A stretch of 64,000 nt of DNA from Sphingomonas sp. TDK1 (GCF_001650735.1 NZ_LXVY01000044.1:186001-250000); one strand, 5' to 3'. Counted from the first letter of the stretch, positions 27,272 to 36,587 are shown. Numbers and translations are program-made. Notes: a model not told the origin generated them from the letters alone.

Positions 27272-28395
27272 GCGCGTTCGGCCACGCCTTGCGGGCGGAG
27301 CTGCGCCATCTGGCGCGGGACCGCTGGGACCTGGCCGGGCTGACGCTGATCCCCGGCATCCTGCTGCTGCTGGTCGGCGCGATGTTCTGGCAGGGATCGA
27401 TGCGGCGGCTGCCGATCATCGTCGTCGATGACGATCGCAGTTCCGCCAGCCGCACCCTTCTCCGCGCGATCGACGCGACGCCGCTGGTCCGCATCGCCGG
27501 CATGCGCGCCAGCGAGGCGGAGGCGGTGGATGCGGTGCGACGCGGCCATGCGAACGGCTTCGTGCATCTGCCCAAGGATCTGGGGAAAGGCATTGCCCGG
27601 CACCGCACGCCGGTGATCCGGATTCTCTACAATGCCAGCTTCCTCTCCTCCGGCTCGCAGGCGGCGAGCGGCGCGGCGAGCGCGATCCAGTCCGCCGCCG
27701 CGACTTTGGTGGTGGACCAGCTTGCCAGCCACGCCCTGCCCCCGGATCCCGCCCGGCGGTTCGCGGTGGAGGCCGTGCCGCTCAACAATGCGGCATCCAG
27801 CTTTGAATGGTTCCTGAGCACGCTGATCTATCCGGCCGTGTTGCATCTGGTCGCGGCGGTCACCTCGGCGATGGCGCTGGGTCGCGAGCTGGAGGCACGT
27901 TCGCTCGGCGGCTGGGCCCGGCGAAGCGGCGCGGCCCTGCCCGCCTTGCTCGGCAAGCTGCTCCCCTATGTCGCGGCGGCGAGCCTGTGGGGCGTCGCCT
28001 GGCTGCTGTTCGTCACGCTGGCGCGCGGATGGCGGGTGGAAGGCAGTATCGCCGCGATCGTGGCGGGACAGGCCCTGTTCTACGCCGGCACCGCCGCCAT
28101 CTCCGCCTTGCTGGTCGCCGCGACGCGCGAAACCGCCACCGCGCTTTCGGTGTGCGCCGTCTATGCCGGCTCGGCGCTGGCCTATGCGGGCGCCACCCTG
28201 CCGCTCAACGGCGGCAGCGGCTTTGCGCGGTTCTGGAGCGAGGTGCTGCCCCTCACCCACTATCTCGCCCTCCAGACCGGCCAGCTGGGCGGACAGGAGT
28301 TGCGAACCATCGCCCCGCCGATGCTGGCGCTGCTCGCCTATGTGCTGGTTGCGGGCGGTGCGGCGTGGCTGCTGATCCGGCGGCAGGCACGATGA
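27268..28395 (+). CDS. ABC-2 type permease, first of pair
   Basis: A 375-residue inner-membrane permease of the ABC-2/YhhJ type. It has one N-terminal membrane segment (GLTLIPGILLLLVGAMFW), a large periplasmic domain (about residues 45-190, beginning RLPIIVVDDDRSS), then five C-terminal segments (for example YPAVLHLVAAVTSAMALG, YVAAASLWGVAWLLFVTL, LALLAYVLVAGGAAWLL). It is coupled by ATGA on both sides. The operon contains no ATP-binding subunit, so the energy source must be encoded elsewhere or differ. Confidence 0.85.
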   Translation: MSAFGHALRAELRHLARDRWDLAGLTLIPGILLLLVGAMFWQGSMRRLPIIVVDDDRSSASRTLLRAIDATPLVRIAGMRASEAEAVDAVRRGHANGFVHLPKDLGKGIARHRTPVIRILYNASFLSSGSQAASGAASAIQSAAATLVVDQLASHALPPDPARRFAVEAVPLNNAASSFEWFLSTLIYPAVLHLVAAVTSAMALGRELEARSLGGWARRSGAALPALLGKLLPYVAAASLWGVAWLLFVTLARGWRVEGSIAAIVAGQALFYAGTAAISALLVAATRETATALSVCAVYAGSALAYAGATLPLNGGSGFARFWSEVLPLTHYLALQTGQLGGQELRTIAPPMLALLAYVLVAGGAAWLLIRRQAR

Positions 28396-29510
28396 GCTTC
28401 GGCCGCGCCTTCCGCGCCACCTGGGCGACGGTGCTGGCGTCGCGCACCCTGCTGAGCACGATGCTGCTCGCGGTGGTGCTCTATGCCTTTTACTATCCGG
28501 CGCCCTATAGCCAGGAAGTCGCGCAGCAATTGCCGGTGGTGCTGGTCGACGAGGATGCGAGCGCGCTGAGCCGCGAACTGGTCCGCGATCTCGAAGCGAC
28601 ACGCGCCGTGGTCGTGGTCGATCGGGCGCCCGGCGTGGCCGAGGCGCAGGCAGCATTGCGCGCCGGCAAGGCAGACGGCGTGGTACTGATCGCGCGCGGG
28701 CTGGAGCGCCAGCTGCGCACGGGCGCGCCCGGCGCCGGCATCGCGGTGTGGGTCAACGCCTCCTACCTGCTGCGCGCCAGCACCATCGGCGAAGCGGTGA
28801 CGGAGGTGCTGCGCCACCTTGCGGTCGAGAAGCTGGCGGTGCTGGGCCAGATCGTGCGGGGCGGACCGCCGGTCACCGTGATCCGCGAACCGCTGTTCAA
28901 CCCGACGGCGGGGTACAAGGGCTATGTCTTCCCCGCGGTCGCCATCGTCATCGTCCAGCAGACCCTGCTGTTCGGCGCAGCCACCTTCATGGGCGGCCGC
29001 CGCAGCCAGGGCAGCTGGCGGATGGGCCGGGCGGAATATCTCGGCACCTGGGCGGCCTTCGCCTCGGTGGGCATCTGCACCTGCCTCTTCCTGTTCGGCT
29101 TCATCTTCTGGGTGCAGGGCATTCCGCGGGACGAGAATGTGGGCGGCATGCTGTTCGCGACGCCGCTCCTGTCCGCCGCGGTCGCCGGGCTGGGGCTGTG
29201 GCTGGGCAGCTTCTTCGATCGCTCCGAGCGGGCGATGGTGATCCTGGGGCCAACCTCGGCGCCCTTCTTCTTCCTGTCCGGCACCGCCTGGCCACTCGAC
29301 CAGATGCCGCGCTTCGTCCAGCTGCTGGCCCAGGCCATTCCATCGACCAGCGGCGTGCATGTGTTCGTGCCGCTGAACCAGATGCATGCCACGCTCGCCG
29401 ATGTGGCACCCGGTTTGGCGATCCTGTCGGGGCTCGGCCTGCTGTATGGCGGGCTCGGCTGGCAGCGGATCGCCCGCCACGGCGGACGTCCGCCCGCCCA
29501 GAATGTCTAG
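28392..29510 (+). CDS. ABC-2 type permease, second of pair
   Basis: A 372-residue permease with the same layout as its neighbour: one N-terminal helix (LLSTMLLAVVLYAFYY), a periplasmic domain (VVLVDEDASALSRELVRDLE onward), and C-terminal helices (VFPAVAIVIVQQTLLFGAA, ASVGICTCLFLFGFIFWV, LLSAAVAGLGLWLG). The LSGTAWPLDQMP motif is typical of this family. It is the last gene of the TolC-HlyD-permease-permease operon. Its TAG stop shares CTAG with the stop of the convergent esterase gene. Confidence 0.85.
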   Translation: MSFGRAFRATWATVLASRTLLSTMLLAVVLYAFYYPAPYSQEVAQQLPVVLVDEDASALSRELVRDLEATRAVVVVDRAPGVAEAQAALRAGKADGVVLIARGLERQLRTGAPGAGIAVWVNASYLLRASTIGEAVTEVLRHLAVEKLAVLGQIVRGGPPVTVIREPLFNPTAGYKGYVFPAVAIVIVQQTLLFGAATFMGGRRSQGSWRMGRAEYLGTWAAFASVGICTCLFLFGFIFWVQGIPRDENVGGMLFATPLLSAAVAGLGLWLGSFFDRSERAMVILGPTSAPFFFLSGTAWPLDQMPRFVQLLAQAIPSTSGVHVFVPLNQMHATLADVAPGLAILSGLGLLYGGLGWQRIARHGGRPPAQNV

Positions 29511-30454
29511 CGCGCCCGCAGATCCGCCAGCATCGCCTTCGCCGCGCGCGCGAATTCGGCGCAATCCTTCTGCGCGGACGGCAGCGCCTGGCGGAAATTG
29601 ACGAAGCCGTGGATCATGCCGCACGCCTCCGGCCTCTGCACCGGCGTTCCGGTCGCCGCCACGCGATCGGCATAGGCAAGGGCGGCGTCGCGGAGCGGAT
29701 CGAGCCCTGCCGTGTGGACCAGAAGCGGCACCGGCGGTGTCGGCCCATGCACGCAATCGTGGCGCGGATCGCCTTCCGGCGCGCCATATTGCGCATCGAA
29801 CCAGGCCATATCGGCGCGGCTGAGAAAATAGCCCTCGCCGAATGCGCGGAAGGACGGCCAGTCCGTCCCGCCGCCGACATAGGGGTAGAGCGCCCAGCAG
29901 GCGCGCACCGGCAATCCGGCCGGCCGCTCGTCCAGCCGCTGGGTCGTCACGATGGCGAGGTTGCCGCCGGCGCTGTCCCCGCACGGGATCAGCCCGGTCA
30001 CGCGGAAGCCGAACGCCTGCGGCTCCTGCGCTACCCAGCGTGCCGCCGCCTCGGCATCGTCGACGGCGGCGGGGAAAGGATGTTCGGGCGCACGGCGATA
30101 GTCGATCGCGAGCAGCGGCAGGTCCAGCGTGTCGGCCAGCCAGGTGCAGAAGCTGTGATGCGTTTCCAGATCGCCGATCACGAAGCCGCCGCCGTGGAAG
30201 AACAGGATGAGCGGCGTGTCGCCGCGCTCGGCACGGCGATCGTAGAGCCGGGCGGCGAGCACGCCCGCCGGGCCGGGGACCACCGCATCCTCGATCCGGG
30301 CGAGCGGCACCGGCGGGGCATCGGCGACGGCGCAATTGGCGCGCATCACCAGCCGCGCCGCCTCCACCGGCAGCGTCGAGAGCGGCGGCGCGGCGCTTTC
30401 GGCGAGATAGGCGAGGAACGCGGCGACGTCGTCGCGGGGGGTGGCGTCGGTCAT
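29507..30454 (-). CDS. Alpha/beta hydrolase, hormone-sensitive lipase family
   Basis: A 315-residue cytoplasmic esterase. The oxyanion motif HGGG is in LILFFHGGGFVIGD, the nucleophile motif GDSAGG is in LIPCGDSAGGNLA, and the catalytic Asp (AGLDPLRD) and His (MIHGFVNF) follow. Such enzymes cleave short-chain or aryl esters. The start overlaps the stop of the alcohol dehydrogenase gene (ATGA), so the two are co-translated. This pairing suggests a step that frees an alcohol or acid from an ester imported by the upstream receptor. Confidence 0.9.
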   Translation of the reverse strand: MTDATPRDDVAAFLAYLAESAAPPLSTLPVEAARLVMRANCAVADAPPVPLARIEDAVVPGPAGVLAARLYDRRAERGDTPLILFFHGGGFVIGDLETHHSFCTWLADTLDLPLLAIDYRRAPEHPFPAAVDDAEAAARWVAQEPQAFGFRVTGLIPCGDSAGGNLAIVTTQRLDERPAGLPVRACWALYPYVGGGTDWPSFRAFGEGYFLSRADMAWFDAQYGAPEGDPRHDCVHGPTPPVPLLVHTAGLDPLRDAALAYADRVAATGTPVQRPEACGMIHGFVNFRQALPSAQKDCAEFARAAKAMLADLRAR

Positions 30455-31533
30455 GCGCCCGGTTCCATCAGCAGCACCGGCTTGATCACCGCACCGCTTT
30501 CCGAGTCCGCCACGGCACGCCCGATTTCGGCGAAGGGATAGGTGCGCACCAGCTTCTCCATCGGCAGCCAGCCGGCGCGATAATGCTCGATCAGCTCGGG
30601 GAGAAAGCGCTGCGGATCGATGCCGCCTTCCACCACGCCGACGATGCGCCGGCCGAGACTCATGATCGCGGACGCCTCCACGGTCAGCTTCGGATCGGAC
30701 GGATAGGCGCCGACCAGGGCCAGCGTGCCGCGTGCGGCGAGCAGGTCCACCGCCGGCCCCAGCAAGGCGGGGACGCCGGTGGTATCGACGATATGGTCGA
30801 AGGGGCCCGAGAGCGCCTCCAGGCTGGTGGCGATGTCGGTCGCGCCAAGCTCCCGGCCAAGCGCCAGCCGGTGGGCGTGGCGATCGAGCAGCGCGATCCG
30901 CCCGGCCCCCGCGATGCCCGCCGCCATCACCGCGGCGAGACCGACGGCACCCGCGCCGAAGATCGCGATCGTATCGCCCGCACCGACCTTCAGCGTCTCC
31001 AGCACGGTGCCCGCCCCGGTCTGGATGCCGCAGCCCAGCGGGGCGAGCAGGTGCAGCGGCAGATCGGTATCCACCTTCACCACGTTGCGCGGGTGGGCGA
31101 GCGCATGGGTGGCGAAGGCGGATTGGCCGAAGATGTTGCTGCCCACACGCTCCGGCCCGCGCCACAGTCCGCCTTGCGCCGGTGCCAGCGCGCCCAGAAA
31201 GTTGCGCGGGAAGAATTCGGGGCAATAGCCGGGCTGGTGATCGTGGCAGGCCGGGCAGGCACCGCAGCTGTCGAAGCTGAGCAGGACATGGTCGCCGGGG
31301 GCGAGGCCGCTCACCCCCGGTCCCACCGCCTCGACCACGCCCGCGCCCTCATGGCCGAAGACGGCGGGGAACGGCACCGGCAGCGCGCCGTCGCGCATCA
31401 CCATGTCGGTATGGCACACGCCGCAGGCGACGATCCGCACCAGCAGCTGGTCCGGCCCGGGCGCGTCGATCCGGACCGTCTCGATGCGGAAGTCCCCGCC
31501 TGCCGCCTCGGTGACGGCTGCCTGGATGTCCAT
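30451..31533 (-). CDS. Zinc alcohol dehydrogenase, aryl-alcohol type
   Basis: A 360-residue NAD-dependent medium-chain dehydrogenase. The catalytic zinc ligands are in VACGVCHTD and GHEGAGVVE. The structural zinc loop is CGACPACHDHQPGYC, and the Rossmann motif is FGAGAVGLAA. The segment after the structural loop (FFPRNFLGA) and overall length resemble benzyl-alcohol dehydrogenases, so an aromatic alcohol is a likely substrate. The ATG at 31533 lies 13 bases after the receptor stop and has GGGAG upstream. It is the middle gene of a receptor-dehydrogenase-esterase operon. Confidence 0.9.
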   Translation of the reverse strand: MDIQAAVTEAAGGDFRIETVRIDAPGPDQLLVRIVACGVCHTDMVMRDGALPVPFPAVFGHEGAGVVEAVGPGVSGLAPGDHVLLSFDSCGACPACHDHQPGYCPEFFPRNFLGALAPAQGGLWRGPERVGSNIFGQSAFATHALAHPRNVVKVDTDLPLHLLAPLGCGIQTGAGTVLETLKVGAGDTIAIFGAGAVGLAAVMAAGIAGAGRIALLDRHAHRLALGRELGATDIATSLEALSGPFDHIVDTTGVPALLGPAVDLLAARGTLALVGAYPSDPKLTVEASAIMSLGRRIVGVVEGGIDPQRFLPELIEHYRAGWLPMEKLVRTYPFAEIGRAVADSESGAVIKPVLLMEPGA

Positions 31534-31546
31534 GAATGCGCTCCCG

Positions 31547-34150
31547 TTAGAATTTGAAGCCGAAGCGCGCATACCATTCGCGCGGGCGGCTATAGGTGCC
31601 GAAGAAGGTGCCGTCGGCGATGTTGGAGCCGCCGGAGGTGAGGTAGCGATTGTCGGTCAGGTTGGTGCCGCCCACGGTGAGCGTCCAATGGTCGTGCGGC
31701 TCCTGATAGGCGATGCTGGCATTGACCAGATCGATCGCGCCGCGGCGCAGGATGTAGGTGCGCTGGGTATCGTTCCACACGCTGCTGGCATGGCTCCAGT
31801 CGGCGAGGAAGATCAGCGACGCGCCGTTGCCGATGCGGGTTTCGTAGCGCGGCGCGATGTTGGTCTTCCAGCTCGGCGTCTTGGGCAGCGGCGCGCCGAC
31901 CACGGTGCCGGCCTGGAACGGGTTGGGGCCGCCCACGGCCGCCGCGGCGGGCGAGACGCTGGTGTAATAGGCGTCGATATAGCCGAGCGAGGCATTGACG
32001 GTGAGGCCGCGCACCGGCGCCGCGATCGCCTCCAGCTCGAAACCGCGGATCCGGGCGTTGCCGGCATTGGCGATGGTCGGCGAGGTGCCGATCTGGATGT
32101 TGAGCTGGATGCCCTTGTATTCGGTGTTGAAGGCGGCGGCGTTGAGCTGGAGCTTGCGATCGAGCAGCGTCGACTTCACGCCGATCTCGGTGGTCGTCGC
32201 GGTCTCCTCGTTGAAGTCGGGCGCTACATTGCCCTGCGGGTTGGTGAGGCGCGTGGTCCAGCCGCCGGTCTTGTAGCCGCGCGACCAGCTGCCATAGACC
32301 ATCACATTGTCGTTCGGGTGCAGCTGCACGCCGAACTTGGGCGAGAAATCGCTGAACTTCTTGCGATTCAACCCCGGCACATAGACCCGCACCGGATTGC
32401 TGGGATCGGGATAGCCGAGCCCCGTCTGGCAGGTCACCGGCGCGAGCGGGAACGGGCCGTTCGGCGTGATGTTGCCATTGGCATCCGAACAGCCGAACAG
32501 CTTGTAGTTGAAGCCGTTCAGTTCCTGCTGGCCGCCCTCGAACCGCTTCTTCTCGTTGGTGTAGCGACCGCCGATGGTGAGGCCGAGCCAATCGGTAGGG
32601 CGATAGTCGATCTGGCCGAAGGCGGCATAGTTGGCGGTCTCCAGCCGGTTGGGACCGTCCACCTGCACCTGGCCCTCGGCGAAGGTCACGTAATCGTGGA
32701 GGTTGCCCGCTTCCTTGAAGTAATAGCCGCCGAGGACGTAGTTGAGCTTGTTGTCGAGCGCCTTGCCGAGCAGCTGCACTTCCTGGCTGAACTGCCACTG
32801 GTGCATGGTGAAGCTGAGCTGGAGGAAGTTGAGCGGCGAGCCGTCGGCATCGAGCCCGGCAGCCCAGTCGAGCTGGCGATAGGCGGTGATCGACTTGAGC
32901 GCGATGCTGTCGCTCAGGTCATAGTCGATGACGCCCGAGAAGCCCCAGTTCTTGAGGTCGGAAAAGCTGTTGCCGGTGGCATAGCTCTTGTCCGGATCGG
33001 CGAGGACGTAGCGGCTGTCCCAGGGCAGGCGGTTGTTCGCCGGATTGCCGTCGACATTGACGCCGGCATAGCTCGGCACCTGGAAGCGCGGGTTGAACTG
33101 CGTGCCGGAGGTGCCGCACAGCGCCTGGGCACCCCGCGCGGCGATCTGCGCCGAAGTCGCGCCGATGCAGAAATTGTAGAGCCCGGCGAAGTTGAAGCCG
33201 GTCGTGCCGGTGGGGTCGAACCCCGTGCCGGGCAGGTTGCTCGTGCCGGCGAAATTGCCGGGCACGGTCTCCGCGGTGCCCAGCAGCTTGTTGGCGCTGG
33301 TGCCCTTGTCGCGGCTATAGTCCCCGGACAGGGTGAGCGTGAACGGCCCGCCCTGCGCCCATTTCAGCTTGCCGCGCAGGTTCCAGTTGTCGTTGCCGCC
33401 TTCGCGCTGGCCGTTGCCATAGCCCGCCGCCGAGAAGGCGGTATAGGAGGGCGTGTTGTTGGCGCGCTGGTCCGGATAGGGGATGCGCTCCAGATAGCCG
33501 TCGCGGGACTGCACCCCGAAGCTGAGGATCGCGCCCAGCCCGTCGGTGATGGGGATGTCGACCGATCCGCGCGCGCCCAGCCGCTTGTAGCTGCCCGTGG
33601 TCACGTCGCCCTGGACGCGGAATTCCTTGCCGGGATCGCGGGTGACGATCGAGATCGCGCCGCCGATCGTGTTGCGGCCGAACAGCGTGCCCTGGGGGCC
33701 CTTCAGCACTTCCACGCGGGCGACGTCCATCAGATCCTGGTTCGCGCCCACCGTGCGGGCGAGATAGACGCCGTCCAGATAAAGGCCGACGCCGGGATCG
33801 ATGTTGAAGGCGAAATCGTCCGAGCCGATGCCGCGGATATAGGCCGAAAGCACCGCGGGCGAGCCCGAGAACGGCGTACCGGCATCCAGATTGACGTTGG
33901 GCGCGATCGCCGAGAGCTGGGCGACGCTGCCGACGGCGCGCTCCTTCAACGTATCCGCACCGAAAGCGGAGATGGCGATCGGCACGTCCTGCACATTCTC
34001 GGCACGCTTCTGCGCGGTGACGACGATTTCCGCGATGCCGCCATCCTGTGCCTTGGCTTCCGGCTGCGTGGGCTGTTCGGTGCTTTGGGCCCAGACGGGC
34101 GCCGCCCATGCCGCCGAAGCAAGCAGGGCCGTGGCGAGACCAATGCGCAT
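31547..34150 (-). CDS. TonB-dependent receptor without STN domain
   Basis: An 867-residue outer-membrane receptor. Signal peptide MRIGLATALLASAAWAAPVWA, TonB box region EIVVTAQKRAENVQDVPIAI, and plug motifs AYIRGIGSDDFAFNIDPGVG and VEVLKGPQGTLFGRNTIGG are present. The barrel ends in WYARFGFKF. This branch is abundant in sphingomonads and is often found beside catabolic genes for aromatics or other hydrophobic compounds. It is the first gene of an operon with the alcohol dehydrogenase and esterase, and follows the AraC gene by 92 bases on the same strand. A good ribosome site (GAGAGG) precedes the ATG. Confidence 0.93.
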   Translation of the reverse strand: MRIGLATALLASAAWAAPVWAQSTEQPTQPEAKAQDGGIAEIVVTAQKRAENVQDVPIAISAFGADTLKERAVGSVAQLSAIAPNVNLDAGTPFSGSPAVLSAYIRGIGSDDFAFNIDPGVGLYLDGVYLARTVGANQDLMDVARVEVLKGPQGTLFGRNTIGGAISIVTRDPGKEFRVQGDVTTGSYKRLGARGSVDIPITDGLGAILSFGVQSRDGYLERIPYPDQRANNTPSYTAFSAAGYGNGQREGGNDNWNLRGKLKWAQGGPFTLTLSGDYSRDKGTSANKLLGTAETVPGNFAGTSNLPGTGFDPTGTTGFNFAGLYNFCIGATSAQIAARGAQALCGTSGTQFNPRFQVPSYAGVNVDGNPANNRLPWDSRYVLADPDKSYATGNSFSDLKNWGFSGVIDYDLSDSIALKSITAYRQLDWAAGLDADGSPLNFLQLSFTMHQWQFSQEVQLLGKALDNKLNYVLGGYYFKEAGNLHDYVTFAEGQVQVDGPNRLETANYAAFGQIDYRPTDWLGLTIGGRYTNEKKRFEGGQQELNGFNYKLFGCSDANGNITPNGPFPLAPVTCQTGLGYPDPSNPVRVYVPGLNRKKFSDFSPKFGVQLHPNDNVMVYGSWSRGYKTGGWTTRLTNPQGNVAPDFNEETATTTEIGVKSTLLDRKLQLNAAAFNTEYKGIQLNIQIGTSPTIANAGNARIRGFELEAIAAPVRGLTVNASLGYIDAYYTSVSPAAAAVGGPNPFQAGTVVGAPLPKTPSWKTNIAPRYETRIGNGASLIFLADWSHASSVWNDTQRTYILRRGAIDLVNASIAYQEPHDHWTLTVGGTNLTDNRYLTSGGSNIADGTFFGTYSRPREWYARFGFKF

Positions 34151-34242
34151 TTTTCCTCTCCTGATGGCGCGCCTTTTCGGCGCTTTATGGGGGGAGGCTA
34201 GCGCGACACCGGCGCCCCGTCTTGGACGGGTGCGCACCGCGA

Positions 34243-35163
34243 TCAGGACGGACGCGCACCCCTGCACCGCCATTCGCGCGGGCTGGTGCCGAAGCGACGG
34301 CGGAAGCAGCGGCTGAAAAAGGCCGCGTCGTTGAAGCCGAGCGCAAAGGCGATGTCGGTCACACTGCGACCGGGCTCCGCCACCAGCAGTTCCGCCGCGC
34401 GCATAAGCCGACGATCGGTGATGAAGGCGGTGGGCGTGAGGCCGGTTTCGCGCAGGAATGCCTTCTGCACCGCGCGCGGACTGAGCCCGGTCGCCGCGCA
34501 CAGAGACGCAGTGCCGAGTTCGGGATCGCCCAGATGCCGCAGCGCATAGGCCACCGGCGTTTCCGTTCCTACCGCCACGAACGGCGCACTGCGCTGCTGG
34601 CGGCACACCAGCCGCGTCGCATCGACCAGCAGGCTGCCTACGCCATCATCGACATCGCCGAGCATCGCGCGCTGGTCCCACAGCCCCAGCAGCATGTGAT
34701 TGAGGAAGGCGACATGCGGATCCTGCCCCGGCAGCAGCCGGCCGTGCAGCGTTCCGAGCCCGATGCCGTCGCCGAGCAGCGCGGCCGGCACCTGGAGGAT
34801 CAGGCATTCGTTGGCGTCGGAAATGTCGATCGCATAGGGTCGGCTGTCGTCCGCGACGAGGATGTCGCCCATCCCGCCCGACACGGCCGCATCGCCGTGC
34901 AGCATCGTCAGCCGCCCGCGCCGCTGGAGATGAAGCAGCAGGTTGTGCCCGTCGCGATTGCCCTCGCGCCGCACCTGTGCGCGCGCGCTCCTGGCCCGGG
35001 CGAGGCCCACCGGCCCCAGGTACCACCGGGCGAGATCGGCGCGGATGCCTTCGGGGGCGATGGCGGTCATGCCCGGAAAGGCTTCGGCGACGATGTCGCG
35101 CCAGAAGAGATGCCGCCGCTGGGGCGGCACCGCCTGGGTGGTGAAATGTTCGACCGCGCTCAG
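34243..35163 (-). CDS. AraC-family regulator with AraC-binding-like N-terminal domain
   Basis: A regulator of about 306 residues. The C-terminal double helix-turn-helix is clear (LCAATGLSPRAVQKAFLRE and VTDIAFALGFNDAAFFSRCFRRRFG). The N-terminal ~170 residues (EHFTTQAVPPQRRHLFWRDI onward) match the AraC-binding-like sensing domain. The start is uncertain. The homologous N-terminus begins before any in-frame ATG except one at 35310 inside the dehydrogenase gene. A CTG at 35163 that overlaps the upstream TGA stop (CTGA) and a GTG at 35130 are the other options. It lies between an aldehyde dehydrogenase gene and the receptor operon that it probably controls. Confidence 0.85.
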   Translation of the reverse strand: MSAVEHFTTQAVPPQRRHLFWRDIVAEAFPGMTAIAPEGIRADLARWYLGPVGLARARSARAQVRREGNRDGHNLLLHLQRRGRLTMLHGDAAVSGGMGDILVADDSRPYAIDISDANECLILQVPAALLGDGIGLGTLHGRLLPGQDPHVAFLNHMLLGLWDQRAMLGDVDDGVGSLLVDATRLVCRQQRSAPFVAVGTETPVAYALRHLGDPELGTASLCAATGLSPRAVQKAFLRETGLTPTAFITDRRLMRAAELLVAEPGRSVTDIAFALGFNDAAFFSRCFRRRFGTSPREWRCRGARPS

Positions 35164-36587
35164 GCGGCCGGCTCCAGTTCGACCGCGTTGACGATATGCG
35201 CCTGGGTATATTCGTGCAGCCCCGACTGGCCGAGCTCGCCGCCCAGCCCCGACTGTTTGGATCCGCGGAACGGGATGCGCGGATCGATGGCGAGATGCTG
35301 GTTCACCCACACCGTGCCGCTGTCGATCTTCATCGCCACTTCCGTCGCGCGCGCCACGTCGCGGCCCCAGATCGTGCCGCCAAGACCGTATTCCGAATCA
35401 TTGGCGCGCGCGATCACCTCCTCGATGTCGCGATATTTCAGCACCGGCAGCACCGGGCCGAACTGCTCCTCGCGCACCAGCGGGGCATCGTCGTCGAGAT
35501 CGCGGACGATCGTCGGCGGGATGAAATAGCCCGGGCGATCAAGCGCATCGCCGCCGGCCAGCACGGTGCCGCGCTGCTTGGCGTCCGCGATCAGCGCCTT
35601 GACCTTCTCGAACTGCATGGCGTTCTGCACCGGGCCGACCTTGGCGCCCTGCTTGGCGCCGTCATCGACCACCGTGTTGCGGGCCAGCTCGGCGATTTCG
35701 TCGCAGAATTCCTCGTACATGCCCTCCGGCACATAGGCGCGCTTCACCGCGACGCAGATCTGCCCGGCATTGTACATCGCGCCCTGGAACACCTTCTGGG
35801 CGGCCAGCGCCGGCTCGACATCGTCGAGCACGATCGCGGCGTCGTTGCCGCCCAGCTCCAGCGTCACCCGCTTCACGCCGTCGGCGGCGCTGGCCATCAC
35901 CTTCTTGCCGGTCGCGGTCGAGCCGGTGAAGGCGACCTTGGCGACATCCGGATGCGCGGTGAGCAGCGCGCCCAGGTCGTTCTGGTCGCAGACGATGTTG
36001 ATGACGCCCGGCGGCAGCAGCTCGGCGAAGATCTCGCCCATCAGCAGCGAGGTGAGCGGCGTGGTCGGCGCGGGCTTGAGCACCATGGTGTTGCCGGCGA
36101 CCAGCGCCGGGCCGATCTTGTTGGCCGCGAGGATCATCGGGAAGTTCCACGGCGTGATCGCCGCGACCACGCCCAGCGGCGTGCGATGCTCGACCACGCG
36201 GTTGCCGCCCTCGTCGCGCAGCACCTTGGTTTCCGGGCGCATCTGGGTGAAGGCGCGCAGGGTGAACACGGTGCCCATCACCTCGCCGGTCGCTTGGTCG
36301 AGCGGCTTGCCCTGTTCGGTGGTGAGCAGGCTGGCGAACTCGCTCAGCCGCTCCTGCAGGCGCGCGGCGACTGCCTCGATCTTGGCGGCGCGCTCCTCGA
36401 TCGGCGTCGCGGCCCAGCCCGGGAAGGCGGCCTTGGCGGCGGCGACGGCGGCGTTGAGCTGATCGGCATCCGCCTTGGGGCAGCGTGCGAACGGCTCGGC
36501 GGTGGCCGGATTGATGACGTCGAACTGCGCGGCGCCGTCGACCGCTTCGCCATTGATCAACAGCTTGAAGGTGCGTTCCAAAGCCAT
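35160..36587 (-). CDS. Aldehyde dehydrogenase family protein
   Basis: A 475-residue NAD(P)-dependent aldehyde dehydrogenase. The nucleotide site is seen in AAITPWNFPMIL and FTGSTATGKKVM, the general base Glu in TLELGGND, and the catalytic Cys in NAGQICVAV. The fold is complete and of normal length. Substrate cannot be read from sequence. Next to a feruloyl-CoA hydratase/lyase, which releases vanillin-type aldehydes, an aromatic aldehyde is plausible. The start at 36587 has GGAG just upstream. It is divergent from a MarR gene, and a palindrome at 36641-36655 lies in the shared promoter. Confidence 0.9.
   Translation of the reverse strand: MALERTFKLLINGEAVDGAAQFDVINPATAEPFARCPKADADQLNAAVAAAKAAFPGWAATPIEERAAKIEAVAARLQERLSEFASLLTTEQGKPLDQATGEVMGTVFTLRAFTQMRPETKVLRDEGGNRVVEHRTPLGVVAAITPWNFPMILAANKIGPALVAGNTMVLKPAPTTPLTSLLMGEIFAELLPPGVINIVCDQNDLGALLTAHPDVAKVAFTGSTATGKKVMASAADGVKRVTLELGGNDAAIVLDDVEPALAAQKVFQGAMYNAGQICVAVKRAYVPEGMYEEFCDEIAELARNTVVDDGAKQGAKVGPVQNAMQFEKVKALIADAKQRGTVLAGGDALDRPGYFIPPTIVRDLDDDAPLVREEQFGPVLPVLKYRDIEEVIARANDSEYGLGGTIWGRDVARATEVAMKIDSGTVWVNQHLAIDPRIPFRGSKQSGLGGELGQSGLHEYTQAHIVNAVELEPAA

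Noticed and set aside
31547..34606. Upstream extension of the receptor frame to 34606
   Set aside because: The extra part overlaps the AraC gene and is not protein-like. The signal peptide and ribosome site place the start at 34150.
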